Below are positions 58,064 to 64,000 of a stretch of DNA of 64,000 nucleotides, in pieces (position 1 is the stretch's first letter; every line of letters begins with the position of its first letter). The position numbers and the translations under genes were made by a program. Source of the DNA: Saccharothrix sp. ALI-22-I. GTDB lineage: Bacteria; Actinomycetota; Actinomycetes; Mycobacteriales; Pseudonocardiaceae. The stretch is taken from positions 124,001-188,000 of the forward strand of contig NZ_MTQP01000064.1 in the NCBI RefSeq assembly GCF_001984175.1, in the 5' to 3' direction. The notes beneath the pieces are model-generated. The model was not told the origin of the DNA. It worked only from the letters and a program-made list of their open reading frames with translations, and did not search any database.

Positions 58064-59206
58064 ATGAACCGGAGAAGGGTGACCGTTGTGGCGGCGGCGG
58101 TCGGTGTGATCGCCGGGGCCACCGGGCTGGGGGTGCTGGCGATGCCCGCCGGCGCGGGGCCCGCACCGGTGCTGCCGGACGTCAGCGCCGAGGCGCTGGT
58201 CGAGTCGGTGCTCAACGCCAAGCCGGCCGCGTTCGGCGGTTCGGTCGCGGTGAACAACGACCTCGGCATCCCGGTCATCGCCGGTGTGCCGCAGCTGTCG
58301 GACGGTGCGAGCACGCTGCGGATGTGGACCGACGGCGAGGGCAAGCTGCGGGCGCAGCTGCCCGGCGGCGACTCGGAGCGCACGTTCGTGGACGACGGCG
58401 AGACCGCGTGGCTGTGGGACTCGGCCGAGCAGACCGTGACCAAGATGCCGCACGGTTCGTTCGAGGAGCGGAAGCCGGAGCTGAAGCCCGGTGAGCAGCA
58501 GGCCGCGCCCGCGGACCCGGTGACGCTGTCCCGCCAGGTGGTGGCGGCGGTCCAGGAGTACAGCGACGTCACCGTCGACGGCACCGCGCGGGTCGCCAAC
58601 CGGCCGGTGTACGAGCTGGTGCTGACCCCGAAGCCGACCGAGAAGACGGTGTTGCGCGAGGTGCGCGTGGCGGTCGACTCGGAGCTGCGGGTGCCGCTGC
58701 GGGTGGCCGTGCTGACCAACGGCACGGACGCGCCCGCCGTGCAGGTCGGGTTCTCCGAGCTGAACGTCGGCCCGCAGGACGCGTCGCTGTTCTCGTTCAC
58801 CCCGCCCGCCGGGGCGAAGGTGAGCGAGCCGGAGTCCCACGAGCCGACGGCGGAGGACAAGGCCGCCGCCGAGAAGGCGATCACCGAGGCGAACCCGCAG
58901 GTCATCGGCGAGGGCTGGGACACCGTGCTGGCCGCACGCGTGCCGCAGGACGCGCTGACGTTCCTCGCCGAGGGGCAGCAGGGTGAGCAGCGCGGCAACG
59001 GCCGCTGGCAGGAGGAGGGCGAAGGCCGGGAGGTCGACGTCCAGGGCCTGCTCAGGCAGCTGGGCAAGCCGCTCAGCGGCGCCTGGGGTTCGGGCACGCT
59101 CATCACCACCCGGGTCGGTGGCGTGCTGATCGCCGACGACGGCCGGGTGGCCGTGGGCGCGGTGCCGGAGCAGGTGCTGGTGGACGCGATCGGTCAGGTC
59201 AAGTGA
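58064..59206 (+). CDS. LolA-like secreted or anchored protein
   Basis: A 380-residue protein with a signal sequence or anchor (VVAAAVGVIAGATGLGVLAM) and a beta-rich LolA/RseB-like fold (LRMWTDGEGKLRAQL, DDGETAWLWDSAEQTVTKM, LVLTPKPTEKTVLREVRVAVD). A charged tail follows. Such proteins bind lipids or act with an export system. GGAGGAGGG precedes the ATG. The next gene, an ABC ATPase, starts within its stop codon, so the protein is probably part of that export system. It is divergent from the two-component system, which likely controls it. Confidence 0.83.
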   Translation: MNRRRVTVVAAAVGVIAGATGLGVLAMPAGAGPAPVLPDVSAEALVESVLNAKPAAFGGSVAVNNDLGIPVIAGVPQLSDGASTLRMWTDGEGKLRAQLPGGDSERTFVDDGETAWLWDSAEQTVTKMPHGSFEERKPELKPGEQQAAPADPVTLSRQVVAAVQEYSDVTVDGTARVANRPVYELVLTPKPTEKTVLREVRVAVDSELRVPLRVAVLTNGTDAPAVQVGFSELNVGPQDASLFSFTPPAGAKVSEPESHEPTAEDKAAAEKAITEANPQVIGEGWDTVLAARVPQDALTFLAEGQQGEQRGNGRWQEEGEGREVDVQGLLRQLGKPLSGAWGSGTLITTRVGGVLIADDGRVAVGAVPEQVLVDAIGQVK

Positions 59207-60222
59207 CCACTTCGACCAGCGCACGGGTGGGGTCGGCCGCTTCGGCGGCCGGCTCCACCCCGGTCTTCGCGGCCCGGACGCGGGGACTGCGCAAGGTGTA
59301 CGGGCGCACGGTCGCGGTGGACCGGGTGGACCTCGACGTGCCGGAGGGCGCGGTGCTCGGGATGCTCGGACCGAACGGGTCGGGCAAGACCACCACGATC
59401 CGCATGCTGCTCGGGCTCGTGAAGCCGACCGAGGGGGAGGTCGAGCTGCTGGGCAAGGCGCTGCCCGACGGCGTCGCGCAGGCGTTGCCGCACGTGGGCG
59501 CGCTGGTCGAGGGTCCGGGGTTCCACCCGTTCCTGTCCGGCCGGGAGAACCTGCGGCGGGCGGCGGCGTTCGAACCGCTGCTGGCCACCGGTGACATCCG
59601 GCAGGCCGTGGAGGACGCGTTGGAGCGGGTCGGCCTCATGGCCGCCGCGCACCGCCGTTACCGGGGGTACTCGCTGGGCATGAAGCAACGGCTGGGGCTG
59701 GCCTCGGCGCTGCTCGTGAAGCGGAAGTTGATCGTGCTGGACGAGCCGACCAACGGCCTGGACCCGGCGGGCACCCGCGAGGTGCGCCGGGTGATCGCCG
59801 ACCTGCACGCGTCGGGCAGCACGGTCGTCGTGTCGTCGCACCTGCTCAGCGAGATCGAGGCGACGTGCACGCACGTGGCCGTGCTACACCGGGGAACCGT
59901 TGTCGCGCAAGGCGAACTGGCCGAGTTGCTGCACGCGGACAGCAGCTCGCTGCTGATCGTCACGCCGGACGTGGACGACGCGTTGAACGCGTTGCGCGCC
60001 GGGCGGATCTCGGCCCGTCCCATCGAGGATGGCGTCCGGGTCGAGCTAATGGGCACGACCGCGCCCGTGGTGCTGGAGACGTTGGTGCACGCGGGGGTCG
60101 CGGTGCACGAGGCGCGCCGGCACCGCACCGGCCTGGAGGAGCTGTTCGCGCGGCTCACCGAGGCCGAGGAGTCCGACCACAACCTGTCCGCGGTGGACAC
60201 GATCGAGGAGGGGACCCGATGA
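59203..60222 (+). CDS. ABC transporter ATPase, exporter type
   Basis: A 339-residue ATPase. Walker A is GPNGSGKTTTIR, the Q-loop region GALVEGPGFHPFLSG, the signature YSLGMKQRLG, and Walker B LIVLDEPTNGLDPAG with a downstream His. It belongs to the DrrA/CcmA-like group that works with a separate membrane subunit. Its start overlaps the LolA-like stop (GTGA), and its stop overlaps the permease start (ATGA), so the three are one operon. The substrate may be a lipid or antibiotic-like compound. Confidence 0.93.
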   Translation: MTTSTSARVGSAASAAGSTPVFAARTRGLRKVYGRTVAVDRVDLDVPEGAVLGMLGPNGSGKTTTIRMLLGLVKPTEGEVELLGKALPDGVAQALPHVGALVEGPGFHPFLSGRENLRRAAAFEPLLATGDIRQAVEDALERVGLMAAAHRRYRGYSLGMKQRLGLASALLVKRKLIVLDEPTNGLDPAGTREVRRVIADLHASGSTVVVSSHLLSEIEATCTHVAVLHRGTVVAQGELAELLHADSSSLLIVTPDVDDALNALRAGRISARPIEDGVRVELMGTTAPVVLETLVHAGVAVHEARRHRTGLEELFARLTEAEESDHNLSAVDTIEEGTR

Positions 60223-61052
60223 GCGCGCTGGTCGCCACCCGCGCCCCGCTGGGCAGGCAACTGCGCTCGGAGCTGCGCTGGATCCTGCGCCGGCCGCGGA
60301 CGGTGATCGGGCTCGCGTCGCTGTGCCTGGTGCCGATCCTGGCCGGGGTCGGGCTGTGGTTCGCGGTGGACGGCGACGGCCCCGCCGGACCGGGTCTGGC
60401 CGCGATCATCGCGGGCAACGGCCTGGTGCTGCCGGTGTTCACGCTGTTCCTGGCGCTGCCCCTGCTGCTGCCGCTGGTGGGTGCGATCTGGGCGGCCGAC
60501 GGGCTGGCCGGTGAGGCGCAGCACGGCACGTTGCGCGGGTTGATGATCTCGCCGGTCGGCCGGATCAGGCTGCTGGGGATCAAGGCGTTCGGCGTGGCGA
60601 CGATGTCGTTGGTCGCGGTCACGTTGATCGCGTTCGTCGGTGCGATCACCGGTGTGGTGCTGTTCGGCGGCGAGGGGATGCTCACGCTGTCCGGCTCCAC
60701 GCTGTCGTTGGGCGAGGCGCTCGGGCGGATCGTGCTGACGATCCTGCTGGTCACCGTGCAGGTGTGGGGTGTGGCGGCGATCGCGATGGCGATCTCGGCC
60801 TGCACCGAGCACCCGCTGGTGGTGATGGCCGCGACGATGGCCGGTGTGATCGTGTTCGCGGTGCTGGGCGCGTTCAGCGCGCTTGACTGGCTGCACCCGT
60901 ACCTCATCACGTCGGCGTGGCAGGGCCTGGTCGACGTGATGCGCGACCCGTTGCCGACCGAGGAGTTGTGGCGCAGCACGGCGTTGGCGGGGTGCTACAT
61001 CGTGATCGGGATGTCGCTGGCGGCGATGCGGTTGGTCACCAAGGACAATTAG
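60219..61052 (+). CDS. ABC transporter permease (ABC-2 type)
   Basis: A 277-residue membrane protein with about six helices: LGLASLCLVPILAGVGLW-like first helix, a long extracytoplasmic loop region, then TMSLVAVTLIAFVGAITGVV and AMAISACTEHPLVVMAATM. It fits ABC-2 permeases that pair with DrrA-type ATPases. The ATG overlaps the ATPase stop. It probably exports the same compound as the LolA-like partner binds. Confidence 0.9.
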   Translation: MSALVATRAPLGRQLRSELRWILRRPRTVIGLASLCLVPILAGVGLWFAVDGDGPAGPGLAAIIAGNGLVLPVFTLFLALPLLLPLVGAIWAADGLAGEAQHGTLRGLMISPVGRIRLLGIKAFGVATMSLVAVTLIAFVGAITGVVLFGGEGMLTLSGSTLSLGEALGRIVLTILLVTVQVWGVAAIAMAISACTEHPLVVMAATMAGVIVFAVLGAFSALDWLHPYLITSAWQGLVDVMRDPLPTEELWRSTALAGCYIVIGMSLAAMRLVTKDN

Positions 61053-61056
61053 GTCT

Positions 61057-61563
61057 GTGTTGCTGGAGACCGAGCGGTTGGCGTTGCGCGCGTTCGTCGA
61101 GTCCGATGTGGACTCGTCAGCCTGGTTGCTCGGTGAGCCGCGGGTGATGCGGTACATCGAGGACGGCAAGCCGGTGTCCCGGGCCGACGTGGAGCGCGTC
61201 GTGCTGCCGAAGGTGCTGGCCGGCGGCTGGTGGGCGGCGCACGAGAAGGCGTCGGGCGCGTTCATCGGCTGGTTCGAGCTGAGTGCGGTGTCGGGGGGTG
61301 TGGCCGAGTTGGGCTATCGGCTACACCCCGACTTCTGGGGCCGCGGCTACGCCACCGAAGGCGCGTCCGCGCTGGTGGCTTGGGGTTTCGCGACCGGGTT
61401 GGAGCGGATCGTGGCCTACACGATGACCGTGAACACCGGGTCGCGGCGGGTCATGGAGAAGGTCGGCCTGAAGTACGTGCGGACGTTCCACGAGGAGTGG
61501 CCGGACTACATCGAAGGCGCCGAACACGGCGACGTCGAATACGCCCTCGACCTCAACCGATGA
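61057..61563 (+). CDS. GNAT family N-acetyltransferase (RimJ/RimL-like)
   Basis: A 168-residue GNAT protein starting LLETERLALRAFVESD, the RimJ/RimL-like start. Motif A is LHPDFWGRGYATEGASALV, followed by AYTMTVNTGSRRVMEKVGL, typical of the family. The GTG start lies 4 nt after the permease stop, so it may be co-transcribed with the ABC genes by read-through. Repeat copy 5 follows the stop immediately and probably ends the transcript. Confidence 0.92.
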   Translation: MLLETERLALRAFVESDVDSSAWLLGEPRVMRYIEDGKPVSRADVERVVLPKVLAGGWWAAHEKASGAFIGWFELSAVSGGVAELGYRLHPDFWGRGYATEGASALVAWGFATGLERIVAYTMTVNTGSRRVMEKVGLKYVRTFHEEWPDYIEGAEHGDVEYALDLNR

Positions 61564-61645
61564 GCTTCGCAGGGGTCCTCGCCAAGGGGACCCCTGCTTT
61601 GATCTTACCGGCGGGGTCCGACGATTTCGGTGCGGAGTCGGGCAC
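61564..61645 (+). repeat. Dispersed hairpin repeat, copy 5, without a DnaA box
   Basis: GCTTCGCAGGGGTCC starts one base after the GNAT stop codon, with the perfect 10-bp stem and CTTTGATC following. The core is GACGATT here instead of GACAATT. The 19-nt spacer position is kept, but the expected DnaA 9-mer is replaced by CGGGGCGCA, so this copy has no box. It lies in a convergent spacer, where it could end both transcripts. Confidence 0.82.
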
Positions 61646-61694
61646 CGGGGCGCATTCAGGCAGGTGAATGGTCCTTTCAGTCGATGACCGCGAC

Positions 61695-62666
61695 TCAGCC
61701 GATGATCGCGACCCCGTCGTGGTCCACGGACAGCGTGACCCGGTCTCCGGGCGACGGGGGCTCGGCGACCGGTGCCACGGCCTCGAAATCGTCGTCCCCG
61801 ATGCGCACCAACAGCCGGACGTGGTCACGGCGGTGCACGCGTTCCAGCACCTCGGCCTCGATCGTGCCGGACGGATCGGTCCGCAGCGCGGTGGCCCGCA
61901 GGCCGACCCGCGCGTCCACGCCGACCAAAGCCCAAGCCACCGAGGCGGGCAGGACCTTGCCGCAGCCCAGGAACCGCGCGGTCTCCACGTCGGCCGGGCG
62001 TTGCCACACCTCCGTGGGCACGCCGACCTGCACGATCCGACCCGCGCGCATCACCGCGACCCGGTCCGCCAGCGTGAACGCCTCGTCGTGGTCGTGCGTC
62101 ACCACCAACGCGGTCGCGCCCGTCTCGCGGAGCAACCGCGCCAGGTCCACCGCCAACTGCTCCCGCAACGCCCGGTCCAGCGCGGACAGCGGTTCGTCCA
62201 GCAGCAGGAGCTTCGGCCGGGGCGCGAGGGCACGGGCCAGCGCGACCCGTTGCTGCTCGCCGCCGGACAGTTCGGTCACCCGCCGCTTCCGGTAGCCGGC
62301 CAGGCCGACCAGTTCCAGCAGCTCGGCCACCCGCTTCTCGCGCGCCTCCCGCTCCACCCGGTGCATCCGCAGCCCGAACGCCACGTTGCCCGCCACGTCC
62401 CGGTGCGGGAACAGCTGACCGTCCTGGAACACCAGCCCGAACCCCCGCCGGTGCACGGGCGTCCCGGCCAAGTCCGTCCCGTCCCACGACACCACGCCCG
62501 CGCCGACGGGCTCCAACCCCGCCACCGCGCGCAGCAACGTCGACTTCCCGCACCCGGACGGCCCGAGCAGCGCGACCACCTCGCCGTCCGCGATGTCCAG
62601 GTCCACGTCGGACACCGCCGGCACCGGGCCGTAGCGGACGCTCAACCCCTTGACCCGCAACGACAT
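61695..62666 (-). CDS. ABC transporter ATPase of the iron/thiamine/spermidine import group (ThiQ/FbpC-like)
   Basis: A 323-residue ATPase with Walker A GPSGCGKSTLLR, Q-loop LVFQDGQLFPHRDVAG, signature LSGGEQQRVAL, Walker B LLLLDEPLSALD and a C-terminal TOBE-like domain (IEAEVLERVHRRDHVRLLVRIGDDD). The ATG overlaps the permease stop by one base, so they form an operon. The group imports Fe3+, thiamine, putrescine or similar; the permease fused from two halves fits ThiP/FbpB. Confidence 0.9.
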   Translation of the reverse strand: MSLRVKGLSVRYGPVPAVSDVDLDIADGEVVALLGPSGCGKSTLLRAVAGLEPVGAGVVSWDGTDLAGTPVHRRGFGLVFQDGQLFPHRDVAGNVAFGLRMHRVEREAREKRVAELLELVGLAGYRKRRVTELSGGEQQRVALARALAPRPKLLLLDEPLSALDRALREQLAVDLARLLRETGATALVVTHDHDEAFTLADRVAVMRAGRIVQVGVPTEVWQRPADVETARFLGCGKVLPASVAWALVGVDARVGLRATALRTDPSGTIEAEVLERVHRRDHVRLLVRIGDDDFEAVAPVAEPPSPGDRVTLSVDHDGVAIIG

Positions 62667-64000
62667 CAGAACTCCCCGCCGCTCGGCACCCGCAACCGCT
62701 CGATCACCAGCACCGCCGCTGTGGTCACCACCATCAGCAACGCGCACGCCGCGTAGGCCATCTGGCTGTTCAACTCCCCCGGCCGCGACATCAGCCGGGC
62801 GATCACCACCGGCAACGTCGGCGCGTCCGGCCGGGCCAGGAAACTCGTCGCGCCGAACTCCCCCAACGCCACCACGAACCCGAACCCGGCCGCCGCCACC
62901 AACGACCGCGACGCCAACGGGAAGTCGACCTCCCGCCACACCCGCCACGGGCTCGCGCCCAACGTCGCCGCCGCCTGCCGCAGCCGTTCGTCCACGGCCC
63001 GCAGCACCGGCAGCACGATCCGCACGATCAACGGCGTCACCACCAGCGCCTGCGCCAACGGCACCAGCAGCGGTGACGTGCGGAAATCGCCGGGCAGGGC
63101 GTCCATCGTGATCAGGTAGCCGAAGCCGAGCGTCACCGCCGACACCCCCAACGGCAGCATCAGCGCGGTGTCCAGGGTTTCCGCGAACCACGAACCGTGC
63201 CGCCGCAGACCCACCAGCACCACCGCCGACACCACGCCGACCAGCAACGCCACCATCGTCGCGTCGGTGGCCGTGCGCACGGAGTTGAGCGCCGCGTCCA
63301 GCCCGGACACCGCCAACGTCCCCCGCTCCCCCGTGCCGGCCAGCGCCGCATACCCGGCGAAGCTCCAGCCGTCATCAGTGGCCAGGGACCGCACCACCAG
63401 CCCGACCACCGGCGTGAGCAGCAAAGACACCACCAGCCAGGCCGCCACGACCACGCCCCACTCGCCACCCACCGGCCGACGCGTCGGCTCGATCCGCAGC
63501 GGCAACGCCTTCTCCCGCTTCCGCCGCGCCAGACCGCCGATCACCAGCACCGCGATCACCGCGGCGAACTGCACCAGCGACAACGCGGCGGCTCCCGACA
63601 GGTCGAACAGCTCCACCGTGCGCAGGTAGATCTCGGTCTCCAGAGTCCGGTGACGGGCGCCGCCCAGCACCAGCACGACACCGAAACTGGTGGCGCAGAA
63701 CAGGAACACCACCGACGCCGCCGACCCGATCGCCGGGGCCAACGACGGCAGCACGACGGACGTGAACGCGCGGACGCGTGACGCACCCAGAGCGCGCGCC
63801 GCGTCCTCCGCACGCCGATCGACCCGCGCCCACAGGCCACCGACCGTGCGGGCGACCACGGCGACGTTGAAGAACGCGTTGGCCAGCACGATCGGCAGCA
63901 CCCCGCCGTCCGGCCACAACGCCCGGAACGCCAGCCCCACCACCACGGTCGGCAGCACGAACGGCACCATCACCGCCGCCCGCACCACCCCCGCGCCGCG
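62666..64000 (-). CDS. Double-domain ABC permease (ThiP/FbpB-like), 5' end beyond the window
   Basis: At least 445 residues are visible, with two permease domains, each with about six helices and an EAA loop (EDAARALGASRVRAF, then RLRQAAATLGASPWRVW). Two fused halves mark ThiP/FbpB-type permeases of iron or thiamine import. The frame remains open to 64000, so the N-terminal start and the binding-protein gene probably lie outside. An AT-poor region, high GC, and no frameshift are seen. Confidence 0.9.
   Translation of the reverse strand, partial: RGAGVVRAAVMVPFVLPTVVVGLAFRALWPDGGVLPIVLANAFFNVAVVARTVGGLWARVDRRAEDAARALGASRVRAFTSVVLPSLAPAIGSAASVVFLFCATSFGVVLVLGGARHRTLETEIYLRTVELFDLSGAAALSLVQFAAVIAVLVIGGLARRKREKALPLRIEPTRRPVGGEWGVVVAAWLVVSLLLTPVVGLVVRSLATDDGWSFAGYAALAGTGERGTLAVSGLDAALNSVRTATDATMVALLVGVVSAVVLVGLRRHGSWFAETLDTALMLPLGVSAVTLGFGYLITMDALPGDFRTSPLLVPLAQALVVTPLIVRIVLPVLRAVDERLRQAAATLGASPWRVWREVDFPLASRSLVAAAGFGFVVALGEFGATSFLARPDAPTLPVVIARLMSRPGELNSQMAYAACALLMVVTTAAVLVIERLRVPSGGEF

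Noticed and set aside
61630-62756. Plus-strand open frames over the ThiQ-like ATPase
   Set aside because: They mirror the real ATPase gene, which has all ABC motifs, and show no motif of their own.

Overview
The window is high-GC actinobacterial DNA, most likely from the order Pseudonocardiales (a Saccharothrix/Lentzea/Actinosynnema-type genome; the genus is inference). Supporting signs are GTG, ATG and TTG starts, many leaderless promoters, a mycothiol gene (mshB), the sigE-rseA-htrA-tatB cluster, GlgM/GlgC and DUF3117. The order mrp ... tatB-htrA-rseA-sigE-O-methyltransferase, glgC/glgM, DUF3117, tag, DivIVA-like, folP2, LOG, dapE/dapD, dapC-fdxA, mshB, lpqW, typA runs in parallel with the Rv1229-to-Rv1165 segment of Mycobacterium tuberculosis as I remember it. 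This is therefore mostly conserved chromosomal core with lineage-specific insertions.

Layout. 0-5 kb: an ATPase pseudogene, a CoA-ester lyase, an aminoglycoside-type kinase, an MgtE-N/CBS protein with DUF1003, and MarR. 5-11 kb: Mrp, then the envelope-stress cluster tatB-htrA-rseA-sigE on the minus strand with a divergent O-methyltransferase. 11-20 kb: GlxA regulator, cupin, glgC/glgM, a large lipoprotein, MFS/LysR. 19-25 kb: leucyl aminopeptidase, DUF3117, PaaX/enoyl-CoA hydratase, Tag glycosylase, a DivIVA-like protein, a PadR pair. 25-30.6 kb: cydA-cydB-cydD-cydC. 30.6-42.5 kb: folP2-like, a secreted S15-type hydrolase, DUF3224, a winged-helix protein, two LOG proteins, dapE/dapD, dapC-fdxA, GNAT, mshB. 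42.7-51 kb: an oligopeptide ABC operon and lpqW. 51-55 kb: typA, a small Lys/Cys-rich protein, YCII, attenuator-controlled trpS. 55-64 kb: NUDIX fusion, a two-component system, a LolA-like protein with an ABC exporter, GNAT, and a ThiQ/FbpC-type ABC transporter cut by the window end.

The most unusual content lies between genes. (1) A dispersed repeat occurs five times, always in the same orientation. It has a terminator-like hairpin, a conserved downstream core and, in four copies, a fixed 19-nt spacer ending in a perfect DnaA-box 9-mer; one copy sits in frame inside cydD. (2) TCTCAG repeats at 11-bp spacing lie upstream of both sigE and the response-regulator gene, suggesting that this two-component system controls sigE. 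(3) Two convergent-gene spacers (dapD/dapC and trpS/NUDIX) are almost wholly filled by giant palindromes built from 22-bp units. (4) trpS is preceded by a leaderless 15-residue leader peptide with tandem Trp codons and an attenuator. (5) dapE and dapD have back-to-back leaderless promoters whose -10 boxes overlap. (6) An IdeR/DtxR-like iron box overlaps the promoter of the small Lys/Cys-rich protein.
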